Shown in pieces: positions 1 through 7,680 of a stretch of DNA of 15,247 bases. How positions within the stretch are numbered: position 1 is the first letter of the stretch; each line of letters starts with the position of its first letter. Source of the stretch: an uncultured Granulosicoccaceae bacterium (lineage in GTDB: Bacteria > Pseudomonadota > Gammaproteobacteria > Granulosicoccales > Granulosicoccaceae); contig CALFBL010000055.1 in NCBI GenBank assembly GCA_937951695.1, forward strand, positions 1 through 15,247. Direction: 5' to 3'. Under the pieces are notes generated by a model. The model ran no database searches, was not told the origin of the DNA, and saw nothing but the letters and a program-made list of their open reading frames with translations. The position numbers and the translations under genes were made by a program.

Positions 1-352
1 CATGATGTAATGCTAACATCATTGACCGGCGTAAAAACGGCCGATAAAGGAGTAATTATTCTAGGGGAAATTGTCCGGGGGCAATTGTTCTAAGAGGCAA
101 TTGTCCGGGGGGTAATTGTCCGGAGGCAATTGTCCTGGAGCCCCAAACTAAAACCATAGTCTCATTCCGTGAAATTGTCAGGAAAGTCCTAAAATTGGCA
201 AAATTATTTGTATTTTACCCAGCAGTTAGAAGAGCACAGAGTAGGAGGGTAAAGCTCCTCAGATGGGTGTGGTAGGTGAGTTGGTTAGATTGGGATTACA
301 ACTTTACTCGCTACCTATTTATTTATAAGAAACTTGTTTATATAAAAAACAA
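1..352. other. Gene-free, AT-rich left flank with small hairpins
   Basis: I see no supportable gene here. Apart from the AATTGTCC array, the stretch from about 180 to 350 is much more AT-rich than the following gene. It contains a 5-bp hairpin (AGGAG 243-247 with CTCCT 255-259) and a longer imperfect hairpin pairing 271-281 with 306-315 around a loop of about 24 bases. In the frame of the following GMC gene there is a stop at 326-328, and the residues between that stop and about 353 show no GMC similarity. The join near 350 therefore looks like a rearrangement or insertion boundary. Confidence 0.5.
64..138. repeat. Short tandem-like array of AATTGTCC units
   Basis: The octamer AATTGTCC (one copy AATTGTTC) starts at 69, 83, 99, 114 and 128, a spacing of 14-16 bases. 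The copies are separated by G-rich linkers such as GGGGC and GGAGGC, and a looser copy (AATTGTCA) lies at 173. Several units contain the palindrome CAATTG inside a near-palindromic GGCAATTGTCC. No reading frame crosses the array. The unit is too short and too closely spaced for a CRISPR. It could be a degenerate minisatellite or a cluster of protein-binding or REP-like sites. The function is unknown. Confidence 0.7.
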
Positions 353-1642
353 GACTATGACAACTGGGCGGCAATGGGCTGTCACGGCTGGGACTATGAA
401 TCGGTATTGCCCTACTTCAAACGCGCCGAAGACCAGGAAAACGGCGAAGATGAATTCCACGGTATTGGCGGGCCGCTAAGTGTCAGTAACATGACGTTTT
501 CACGGCCCATCTGCGATGACTTTCTTAATGCGGTGGCAGAGAACGGTACACCCATCAACCACGACATCAATGGCGCCACCCAAGAGGGCGTGGGGTACTA
601 CCAACTGACCGCGAAAAACGGTCGTCGTTGCAGTTCGGCGGTAGCCTACCTTAACCGCGCCCGCAGCAGACCCAACTTAGCAATCATCACCCACGCAATG
701 GTCAATCGCCTTGGCTTCACCGATAAACGCGCCGATACCGTACACATCACGCGAAAAGGCGAACCCATGCAAGTGCACGCTAACAAGGAGATCATCCTCA
801 GTGCCGGTGCGATCGGATCACCACAAATTCTCCAGCTCTCAGGCATCGGTCCCGCCGCTCTGCTGCAAGAGCACTCCATTGAGCTGTTGCACGATTCACC
901 CGATGTCGGTGCAAACCTGCAGGATCACTTGCAGATTCGAACAGTGTACAAAACCCATAAACCGATCACGCTTAACGATCAACTGTCGAATCCGTTGCAG
1001 AAACTGAGCGCGGGCCTTCAGTACGCACTGCTGCGGAAAGGCCCCCTGAGTATGGCCGCCAGCCAGGTTTATGCGTTTTGCCGCACTCGACTCGCCAACG
1101 AACGGCCCGATATTCAATACCATTTTCAACCGCTCAGTTCAGATTCACCCGGTGAAGGACTCAATAATTTTTCAGCGTTTACCGCATCGGTTTGCCAGTT
1201 GAGGCCAGAGAGTCGCGGCTCCATTCGTATTCAGTCGACCAACCCGCTCAAGCACCCGGTGATCCAGGCCAACTACCTGTCGACGGATCTGGATTGCCAA
1301 ACCGCGGTTGAATCGTTGCGTTTTACGCGAAAAATTATGCGAACCATCGCGATGCGCGAGCACGTTAAATCTGAACACCTACCTGACCCGTTAGCTCAAA
1401 CTGACGAAGAACTTCTGCAGCAGGCTCGCCAAATCGCCAACACGATTTATCACCCGACCAGCACCTGTCGCATGGGTGCCGACTCTCGCTCGGTTGTGGA
1501 TCCACAGCTACGCGTTAAGGGCGTGCTGGGCTTGCGTGTGGCCGATGCGTCAATCATGCCCGAAATTGTGTCTGGCAACACCAATGCACCGACCATCATG
1601 ATCGGTGAAAAGGCGGCTGACATGATCCTCGCTGAACGCTAA
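353..1642 (+). pseudogene. GMC-family FAD oxidoreductase (choline/alcohol dehydrogenase type), N-terminally truncated
   Basis: GMC flavoproteins oxidise alcohols to aldehydes and are usually about 530-560 residues. This frame gives only about 420-430. Similarity starts abruptly with DYDNWAAMG at 353, which corresponds to about residue 100 of intact members. The N-terminal GxGxxG FAD-binding region is absent and replaced by unrelated AT-rich DNA with an in-frame stop at 326-328. What remains is well preserved: GMC signature 2 (SAGAIGSPQILQLSGIG), the active-site HPTSTCRMG region with its His, and the C-terminal SGNTNAPTIMIGEKAADMI with the partner Asn. An ATG at 374 could start a 422-residue product, but it has no good ribosome-binding site and the product could not bind FAD normally. 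The frame is otherwise intact, so the truncation seems recent. pta starts 50 bases downstream, suggesting an old operon. Confidence 0.85.
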
Positions 1643-1692
1643 GCTGCACCCACCTTTCGTCTCACTTTTCGCTCAGCCCCCATGAGGCCGCC

Positions 1693-2685
1693 ATGTCCAA
1701 GTTCGATTCCGTCTTTGCCAAGGCCAGGGCAAACCCTCGCAGGATTCTGTTACCGGAAAGTCTGGACAACCGTGTGGTGGAGGCAGCGGCAATCGTTGCC
1801 CACAACACTTTCGCCGATCCCGTGTTGCTTGGACCCCCAGACAAGGTTCGTCAGTGTGCCGCCGACGCCGGCATTCAACTGGGCAAGATTGAGATAATTG
1901 ACACAGGCAATGAGAAGCTGCGCGACTATCTAACGGGCGTCATGATTGCTAAGCGTTCTCCGAAGCCGGTCAACAACAACGATATCGCTCAGACCTTGGC
2001 CGATCCTGTCAGCATCGCCTGCTTGTTGTTGGGCGATGATCGGGCCGATGGCTGTGTGGCCGGCGCCACCACGGCGACCGCCAGCGTAATACGCAGCGCC
2101 CTACGATATGTGGGTATGTCGACCGATGTCACACTGGTGTCCAGCTTCTTTGCCATGCGCATGAGTGAACATCACCCGGTGCAAGATCTTATGATCATGG
2201 GCGACTGTGGATTGATGGTCGACCCAGAAGCCGCTCAGCTGGCTGAAATAGCTGAAGCCACCGGCTCCAGCGCCGAACAGCTGTTTGGCATAGAACCCGA
2301 GGTGGCTATGCTGTCCTTCTCCACCAACGCCAGCGCCAGACACCCCGCGGTCACCAAGGTGCGCGACGCCACAAAACGCCTACGCGAACGAAAGCCACAC
2401 TGGCGCGTGGTGGGAGATGTGCAGCTTGATGCCGCTGTCATACCCAGCATCCTCGCGTCCAAGTACCCGGAAGCTGCCACCGCCAATCCGTGTAACACGC
2501 TGATTTTTCCGAATCTTGAGTCGGGCAACATCGGTTACAAACTGGTAGAACGATTCGGCGGTGCCCGGGCCATCGGCCCGATCCTGCAGGGGCTAAACCG
2601 ACCGGTCAACGATTTAAGCCGCGGCTGCTCCACAGACGATATCGTCAATTTGATTGCCGTCACAGCGGCGCAAGTGCGCGACTGA
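1693..2685 (+). CDS. pta: Phosphate acetyltransferase (short, single-domain type)
   Basis: The 330-residue protein matches the single-domain class of phosphotransacetylases (PTA/PTB family, usually 325-340 residues). The enzyme interconverts acetyl-CoA plus phosphate and acetyl phosphate plus CoA in the cytoplasm. Family hallmarks visible are RRILLPES near the N-terminus, DGCVAGATTAT in the middle, VAMLSFSTNASA, the GDVQLDAA segment at about residue 241, and the C-terminal NTLIFPNLESGNIGYK followed by GPILQGLNRPVNDLSRG. The start is supported by GAGG at 1684-1687, five bases before the ATG. No acetate kinase gene is in the window. In sulfonate degraders, short Pta proteins take acetyl phosphate made by sulfoacetaldehyde acetyltransferase (Xsc), and the adjacent GMC remnant could fit that setting. 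That link is inference. The gene itself looks complete. Confidence 0.95.
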   Translation: MSKFDSVFAKARANPRRILLPESLDNRVVEAAAIVAHNTFADPVLLGPPDKVRQCAADAGIQLGKIEIIDTGNEKLRDYLTGVMIAKRSPKPVNNNDIAQTLADPVSIACLLLGDDRADGCVAGATTATASVIRSALRYVGMSTDVTLVSSFFAMRMSEHHPVQDLMIMGDCGLMVDPEAAQLAEIAEATGSSAEQLFGIEPEVAMLSFSTNASARHPAVTKVRDATKRLRERKPHWRVVGDVQLDAAVIPSILASKYPEAATANPCNTLIFPNLESGNIGYKLVERFGGARAIGPILQGLNRPVNDLSRGCSTDDIVNLIAVTAAQVRD

Positions 2686-2701
2686 TCAATGCGCGGGGGA
2701 T

Positions 2702-2773
2702 CGGATCAATGGTCAAGAAGCCTCAACCGATTCGTGGGGATGGGATCAAGTCCGGAAAAACTTAACCGATCTC
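2702..2773 (+). repeat. Imperfect direct repeat upstream of the four-gene operon
   Basis: Two imperfect copies of about 32 bases, 40 bases apart (from 2702 and from 2742), both begin GGATCAA and both end in AACCGAT. They are separated by a G-rich spacer and fill most of the gap between pta and the operon. They may be duplicated binding sites or promoter elements. Confidence 0.45.
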
Positions 2774-2789
2774 CACTGCCTGCCGATAG
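2746..2789 (+). promoter_or_regulatory. Possible sigma-28-like promoter elements
   Basis: TCAAG (2746-2750) is followed after 14 bases by ACCGATC (2765-2771), close to the TCAAG-N14-GCCGATA pattern of FliA promoters in pseudomonads. Overlapping it, TTAA (2762-2765) is followed after 16 bases by GCCGATAG (2782-2789), near the enteric TAAA-N15-GCCGATAA pattern. Either would drive the operon starting at 2823. Both matches are partial, and no flagellar genes are in the window, so this is a weak call. Confidence 0.25.
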
Positions 2790-2822
2790 CGGGAGACATG
2801 ATGGAGTCTTCCGGTCGACTTT

Positions 2823-3917
2823 TTGACGCATCCAGCACCCAATCACTCTCGCCAAACCCTCGCCCCGGACACTTTCGAGGTATCGATCGAACCCATGGCG
2901 GATGTTGTGGACTTGTTGATCAAACATTTTGATCCACTTGCCTCGAGGAAATTCTGGCAACACCCACGGTGGTGGCAACTGGCAAACCAGCACCTGTTTG
3001 GCAAGGAGCTGAAACTTGTTGTTGTCACCGATTCGGATGGAGCAATAGTCGCCGCATTGCCGGTTCAGCGCGACGCGGGATTGTTGAAATCGCCACAGCA
3101 CCCACATCTGACCATCATTGATTCGCTGTGGATTCAATCTATCAGTCCCATCAGCATTGAACAGGTGATGGACGCTGTGCTGCAACACACTGATGCTTGG
3201 GGTTGGAACAGCACCAACGTGCCGGCAACCAGTCAGATTGCGCAGTGTCAGCAAAACCCGAGATGGCAGTGGCGCGTTGCTCGCCAATCGGCCTGGTTTG
3301 ACACCACCGGAGACTTGCCCATTCCCGGTAAACTGCGTCGCAACCTGGCGCGCCACGAACGCCATCTCGAAGAAAACGGTGAACTGAGCTATTCCTGCTT
3401 CGATGCAACAGACGCTGGTGCGATCACCCAGGCAATCGATGACTTCCTGCGTCTCGAAGCCGCTGGTTGGAAAGGCAGCTCGGGAACAGCCATCGAAAGC
3501 GATCCAACGCTCAAAGACTTCTACCTAGAGCTAAAACAGTTCAATACCCCGGAACTGCTGTTCGAGGTTCACCAGTTGCATCAGCAAACCCGGTGCATCG
3601 CCGTACAACTCGCTATGCGTTGCGGTTCGTCGCGGTATTTGCTGAAAATAGCGTACGACGAAGCCTGCGGTGCTTACTCCCCCGGTTCGCTACTGCTGTG
3701 GCGTACGCTGCAATATTCTGTAAACGATGATACCGAATCACTGAGTTTGGTGTCCTCACCCGACTGGGCCACACGCTGGAAGCCAGAAACCTTCTCGGTT
3801 TGGCACGTCACTCGCTTCTCAAAGAACCTGCAAGGCGCGCTTCACCTCCAAGCCGATCGCCTGAAAACCCGCATCAAAGACAAGCTGGGCCCCACCCACA
3901 ACCGGACACATCCATGA
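2823..3917 (+). CDS. CelD/BcsL-type (FemAB-like GNAT) acyltransferase
   Basis: This cytoplasmic protein of 364 residues resembles the Acetyltransf_6 / CelD-BcsL family, GNAT-fold acyltransferases often found in exopolysaccharide and cell-envelope loci. The clearest family block is FLRLEAAGWKGSSGTAI at about residue 208, followed by YLLKIAYDEACGAYSPG at about 272, the usual substrate or acyl-CoA core. The N-terminus FEVSIEPMADVVDLL followed by FWQHPRWWQLA also fits family openings. The start is uncertain. The frame opens after a stop at 2799-2801, TTG 2823 is the only conventional start before the FEVSIEP strand, and ATG 2895 would remove that strand. Neither has a well-placed ribosome-binding site. 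Its stop overlaps the next start as ATGA (3914-3917), implying translational coupling. The acyl group and acceptor cannot be read from the sequence. Confidence 0.8.
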   Translation: MTHPAPNHSRQTLAPDTFEVSIEPMADVVDLLIKHFDPLASRKFWQHPRWWQLANQHLFGKELKLVVVTDSDGAIVAALPVQRDAGLLKSPQHPHLTIIDSLWIQSISPISIEQVMDAVLQHTDAWGWNSTNVPATSQIAQCQQNPRWQWRVARQSAWFDTTGDLPIPGKLRRNLARHERHLEENGELSYSCFDATDAGAITQAIDDFLRLEAAGWKGSSGTAIESDPTLKDFYLELKQFNTPELLFEVHQLHQQTRCIAVQLAMRCGSSRYLLKIAYDEACGAYSPGSLLLWRTLQYSVNDDTESLSLVSSPDWATRWKPETFSVWHVTRFSKNLQGALHLQADRLKTRIKDKLGPTHNRTHP

Positions 3918-5620
3918 ACATCCTCGGCATCAACCACTTTTTTCACGACTCAAGTGCGTGTCTATTGGTCGATGGAAAGTTGGTGGTAGCGCTGGAAGAA
4001 GAACGCTTCAACCGCGACAAACACACCCGGGCGTTTCCCGAGCGCGCTATTCAAGAGTGCTTGAACATTGCAGGTCTGGAAGCCAGCGACATTGATCACG
4101 TCGCCGTGAGCATAAAACCCACCCATCGTTGGGGTAGCAAAGCGCTGTACGCGTTAAAGCGACCACACAAGGCAGCACCGTTTATCAAACACGAGCTGGT
4201 ACAAGGCTACTTTAAGCATCAACGCTTACGCCAATGGTTAACAGATACCTTTGGTGCTACCCCCCCACAGTTGCACCAAATTCAGCATCCTATAACTCAT
4301 GCTGCAGGCAGCTACTACGCATCGCCCTATGAAGACGCGGCGATTTTATCGCTCGACGGTTCGGGCGAATGGGCTTGCGCTTGGATGGGGCAAGGCAAAG
4401 GCAATACCGTCACCGGTTTCTCCGAATCCTATTTCCCAAACTCACTGGGGTCCGTGTATGAGGCGGTGACCGAATTTTGCGGATTCAAACCTAACTACGA
4501 CGAAGGCAAAACCATGGGGCTGGCGCCATTGGGTGATGCCTCCCGACACATCGACGCGGCAAGAGATGTGGTCGCGGTGACTGACGACGGACAAATTGAA
4601 GTCGACTTAAGCTATTTCAGCTATCAGTTCTGGGGTTATCGACGCTGCAGTGAAAAATTCTATCAAACCTTCGGCACACCTCGCTCCTTCAACGGCGAGT
4701 TTCTTGATCATCATCAGGACGTCGCAGCGGCCTTTCAACAGGTGCTAGAAGAGTGCGCCTTGACACTTGCACGGCAGTTGAAAGAAAAAACCCAGGCACC
4801 CTATCTTGTTATCGCCGGTGGGGTTGCCTTGAACAGCGTGATGAACGGCCGGCTATTGCGCGAAACTGACTTCAACGATGTGTACATCATGCCAGCCGCT
4901 GGAGACAACGGAACGTCCATAGGAGCTGCCCTAACCGTATACCACCAAGTCTTGGGCAAACCAAGAGTTAATCTCCCTGAAAACGCCCACATGAATCCCT
5001 ACGTGGGTAATGAGTACTCCGACGACGAAATCGAAGCCAATTTAAAACGTTTCAAACTGTCTTATCAACGTTCAGAGGATGTTGCCAACGATGCTGCAAA
5101 CTTACTCGAACAAGGCAAGATCATCGGTTGGTTTCAAGGTCGTATGGAGATCGGTCCGCGAGCTCTGGGTTCTCGCAGCATACTGGCCAATCCTGCGTTT
5201 CCAAATATGAAACAAAAAATCAACAGTGAAGTTAAGTTTCGCGAAGCGTACCGTCCATTTGCTCCTTCCGCAACGATAGAACGAGCCAGCGAGTTTTTCG
5301 ATATCAGTGTAGAAGCCCCGTTCATGTTAAAGGTCTGCCAGGTACGTGAATCCATGGTTGAACGCCTCCCCGCAATAACCCATGTAGACGGCAGTGCAAG
5401 GTTACAGACGGTCCGATCCGATACGCACCCCTTGTACCATGATCTGATCAGCAATCTTGGTTGCAGAACCGATGTCCCCGTTGTGCTAAACACCAGTTTT
5501 AACATTCAAGGTGAACCCGTTGTTGAGTCGCCACGGGATGCCATTCGCTGTTTCTTCTCTACTGGCCTCGATGCGTTATGCATCGGTTCTTTCATTTTGA
5601 CCAAGGACACAGACACGTAA
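3914..5620 (+). CDS. NodU/CmcH-family O-carbamoyltransferase
   Basis: The 568-residue product matches full-length carbamoyltransferases (about 550-600 residues), which use carbamoyl phosphate and ATP to O-carbamoylate sugars or antibiotics (NodU, CmcH and TobZ are precedents). In order one sees NHFFHDSSA at residues 7-15, EEERFNRDKH at 28-37, HAAGSYYASP from 129, DGSGEWACAW, NYDEGKTMGLAPLG, AGGVALNSVMNGRLL from 301 and AAGDNGTSIGAAL in the Kae1-like part. GRMEIGPRALGSRSIL (409-424), YRPFAPS and LNTSFNIQGEPVV (from 525) follow in the C-terminal domain. All are intact. I chose ATG 3914 because MNILGINHFFHDSSA is the standard family N-terminus; longer readings only add upstream sequence translated out of frame. 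It overlaps the acyltransferase by four bases and abuts the next gene. The acceptor is unknown, but the pairing with an acyltransferase suggests two decorations of the same glycan or metabolite. Confidence 0.95.
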   Translation: MNILGINHFFHDSSACLLVDGKLVVALEEERFNRDKHTRAFPERAIQECLNIAGLEASDIDHVAVSIKPTHRWGSKALYALKRPHKAAPFIKHELVQGYFKHQRLRQWLTDTFGATPPQLHQIQHPITHAAGSYYASPYEDAAILSLDGSGEWACAWMGQGKGNTVTGFSESYFPNSLGSVYEAVTEFCGFKPNYDEGKTMGLAPLGDASRHIDAARDVVAVTDDGQIEVDLSYFSYQFWGYRRCSEKFYQTFGTPRSFNGEFLDHHQDVAAAFQQVLEECALTLARQLKEKTQAPYLVIAGGVALNSVMNGRLLRETDFNDVYIMPAAGDNGTSIGAALTVYHQVLGKPRVNLPENAHMNPYVGNEYSDDEIEANLKRFKLSYQRSEDVANDAANLLEQGKIIGWFQGRMEIGPRALGSRSILANPAFPNMKQKINSEVKFREAYRPFAPSATIERASEFFDISVEAPFMLKVCQVRESMVERLPAITHVDGSARLQTVRSDTHPLYHDLISNLGCRTDVPVVLNTSFNIQGEPVVESPRDAIRCFFSTGLDALCIGSFILTKDTDT

Positions 5621-6048
5621 TGTGCTCACGAATGAGTATAATTTTTAGCCTAGTGCTATTCCTATTGGTAACGCTTAGCGCCTGGCCGACGTATGTGACC
5701 GCCTCTGTTGGCGTCTCGTATTTTCTGGACACCTTGGGCATTATCGACTTTATAGAATTACGCCCCAAGCGACTGGCACTCAACGAATTTATTGAAGGCT
5801 GGAAATCCAGTGCACCCATCGCGGCCGCACTTGGGCTACTAGCGGTTATCGATATGCAACTACTCACCCGCATACGGCTCACCTACTTTTTTGCCGGTTT
5901 AACGCTACCTCTTGCAATCATCGGTGCAGGTGTATTCTTTTTTAAAGATCAGGGCATCGAACTGATGCCTGTATTTGCTATAACCGGACTTATTCTTTGG
6001 CTTCTCTATCGAATCTCCGAACTTATCTCACGGATTGAAAGAGCATGA
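5620..6048 (+). CDS. Small multi-pass inner-membrane protein, unknown function
   Basis: I do not recognise this 142-residue protein. It is strongly hydrophobic, with likely membrane segments at about residues 5-28, 65-82, 88-108 and 116-134. A hydrophilic stretch with ELRPKRLALNEFIEGWKSS lies between the first two, and the C-terminus is charged (SRIERA). The ATG at 5620 shares its A with the TAA stop of the carbamoyltransferase. ATG 5632 is an alternative start, and an earlier ATG (5578) would overlap the previous gene by about 40 bases. The stop overlaps the next start as ATGA at 6045-6048. Small membrane proteins accompany carbamoyltransferase genes elsewhere (for example SxtJ in saxitoxin loci), but I cannot show homology. 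Its position suggests it anchors or channels the product of the two enzymes toward the envelope, which is inference. Confidence 0.8.
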   Translation: MCSRMSIIFSLVLFLLVTLSAWPTYVTASVGVSYFLDTLGIIDFIELRPKRLALNEFIEGWKSSAPIAAALGLLAVIDMQLLTRIRLTYFFAGLTLPLAIIGAGVFFFKDQGIELMPVFAITGLILWLLYRISELISRIERA

Positions 6049-7628
6049 ACACGGATGCTAAAACCTCACGATCCATGACCTACTCCAACACGCCGACGAG
6101 CCTGTTTATAAATCCCTTCATACCCCCGATAGTAAACTCATTGGCACACATGCTGCGTCGCACCTTTGCTGCTACGCTTTTACTGGCAGTGGGCTTTGTA
6201 ACAAGCAACGCGGCCCAGGCCGACGAGGCCATTATCATTGGGGGTGGCTATGATTTGCTGAGTTCGCAAGGGCAAATAGAATTGAACGTTCAATACGCCA
6301 GGCAATCGTTACTGGACAAAGGTTTGGACGTCACCACATTCTTCACCGACGGAGGAAAGCCTGGCAACGATGTGTTTGCACAGCATCAAGAGCCTCTGAA
6401 TTCCACCTTCGAACCTGTAGCCCGAGTGTTTGGCGACTACCTAGAACAAAATCGCGAATACCGCTCCAGTAATCTTACCGACATTAGTGGCAGTACCCGC
6501 CGTGACAGCTTGTTGCCTGAACTGAAGCGCTTACTCTCCTCAGCCGATTCGCCTGTCTGGTTGCTCTATAACGGTCATGGTAACCAAAGCTCATCCACCC
6601 CAGATCAGGTCACGCTGGAGTTGTGGGAAAAAACCCGCGTTACTGCCAATGAATTGCACGGTGTGCTTGAGGCTACCGACCAAACAGTTCGTTACGCCTT
6701 TACTCAATGTTATTCCGGTGGCTTTCACGCGTTAGCGTACGACAAACCAGTTGGCAGTTTGACACCCGCTTCGCCTCAACGTTGCGGATTTACTGCGGTC
6801 TCAGCTTATTCATTAGCAGAAGGTTGCTCAGCCAGCATCAATACCGACGACTATCGCGATTACACGACGCATTTTTTTGCTGCGCTGACCGGCTTTAATC
6901 GTAATGGCAGCATCGTCGCGAGTGAGCCTGATACCGATCAAAACGGTGAGGTGTCTCCTCGAGAAGCGCATCTGTATTCGCTGTTAAACGCCAACAGCAC
7001 CGATATATCACTTGCTAGCAGTGAAGATTTCCTCGAACGCTGGGAGCCATGGTATTTAAAGTGGACGCCGAATGTGAGGGATTTGCCTGAAAACGAATAC
7101 GCCAAACTGTTTCGTGAACTGGCTTTAAATTTGAATGTGCCGCTGGAACAGAATTCGGTTCGCACGATACGCCATGAGCTGGATAAGCTGGCCGATATTC
7201 GGGCCACTGTTAGTGACAAGATCGCTGCAATCCACGCTGCGACAAAACGCCTTCGGCATCAAATTGCAGAACCTGTGATCGCTCAATGGCCAGCTATTCT
7301 TGGTCCGTACACACAAGGCTTTCAAGCATTGTCACGTGATGGTGGACTATCTACAATCTCCGATGCCATCAGCGCAGACCCTGCCTATAACTCTTTGGTA
7401 GAGACACAGGCCTCCCTAGCAGAACTTCAAATCGAGCGTTTAACCCTAAAACGACAAACCGCCAATCTGCAGAAGTTACTCCATTTGCGACGCCTAGCTG
7501 CATTGAGGCAACAGCTGACCGATTTTGGCTCTCAAACCGACATCGATACTTACAACAAATTTGTGCAGTGCGAAAGTATGTCGCTGAATACTGAATCAGC
7601 CGGCCGCGTCATGGCTGAACAATACTAG
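6045..7628 (+). CDS. Exported caspase-like (clan CD, C13-like) cysteine peptidase-like protein
   Basis: The 527-residue protein has a likely signal peptide. A charged, hydrophobic stretch (LRRTFAATLLLAVGFV, residues 37-52) is followed by an AQA-DE cleavage site at 59/60, so it should act in the periplasm or outside the cell. The catalytic pattern of clan CD peptidases is visible: YNGHGNQ with His178 after a hydrophobic strand, and FTQCYSGGF with Cys222. DTDQNGEVSPRE (296-307) is a textbook EF-hand-type calcium loop. From about 345 to 510 the protein is mostly helical and Leu/Gln/Arg-rich, consistent with a coiled coil. ATG 6045 overlaps the preceding stop. ATG 6150 (residue 36) would give a more ordinary signal peptide, and ATG 6075 is another option. 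C13 relatives include legumain and the GPI8 transamidase, so cleavage and transpeptidation are both possible. Its substrate is unknown. Confidence 0.8.
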   Translation: MNTDAKTSRSMTYSNTPTSLFINPFIPPIVNSLAHMLRRTFAATLLLAVGFVTSNAAQADEAIIIGGGYDLLSSQGQIELNVQYARQSLLDKGLDVTTFFTDGGKPGNDVFAQHQEPLNSTFEPVARVFGDYLEQNREYRSSNLTDISGSTRRDSLLPELKRLLSSADSPVWLLYNGHGNQSSSTPDQVTLELWEKTRVTANELHGVLEATDQTVRYAFTQCYSGGFHALAYDKPVGSLTPASPQRCGFTAVSAYSLAEGCSASINTDDYRDYTTHFFAALTGFNRNGSIVASEPDTDQNGEVSPREAHLYSLLNANSTDISLASSEDFLERWEPWYLKWTPNVRDLPENEYAKLFRELALNLNVPLEQNSVRTIRHELDKLADIRATVSDKIAAIHAATKRLRHQIAEPVIAQWPAILGPYTQGFQALSRDGGLSTISDAISADPAYNSLVETQASLAELQIERLTLKRQTANLQKLLHLRRLAALRQQLTDFGSQTDIDTYNKFVQCESMSLNTESAGRVMAEQY

Positions 7629-7655
7629 ACCAAACCACCGGACAGCACCCCACCC

Positions 7656-7680
7656 AACGCCCTTAATAGCCTTGGGCGTT
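7656..7680 (+). terminator. Weak inverted repeat after the operon
   Basis: AACGCCC (7656-7662) pairs with GGGCGTT (7674-7680) over an 11-base loop, 28 bases after the stop of the caspase-like gene. There is no following T tract, so intrinsic termination is only a possibility. Confidence 0.3.

Noticed and set aside
40..47. GCCGATAA as a sigma-28 -10 element
   Set aside because: It is a perfect -10 match, but there is no TAAA or TCAAG at the right distance upstream and no gene directly downstream.
64..138. CRISPR array
   Set aside because: Repeat units are 8-11 bases with 4-8 base linkers and vary between copies; no cas genes are near.
271..315. tRNA-like or structured RNA
   Set aside because: There is one imperfect stem with a TTGGTTAGA loop fragment, but no full cloverleaf, acceptor stem or CCA.
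276..479. 67-residue open frame over the GMC breakpoint
   Set aside because: It runs in a different frame from the clear GMC coding sequence and has no family-like features.
2706..3365. 219-residue open frame on the - strand
   Set aside because: It is antisense to the acyltransferase, whose motifs are clear on the + strand; it shows no domain pattern of its own.
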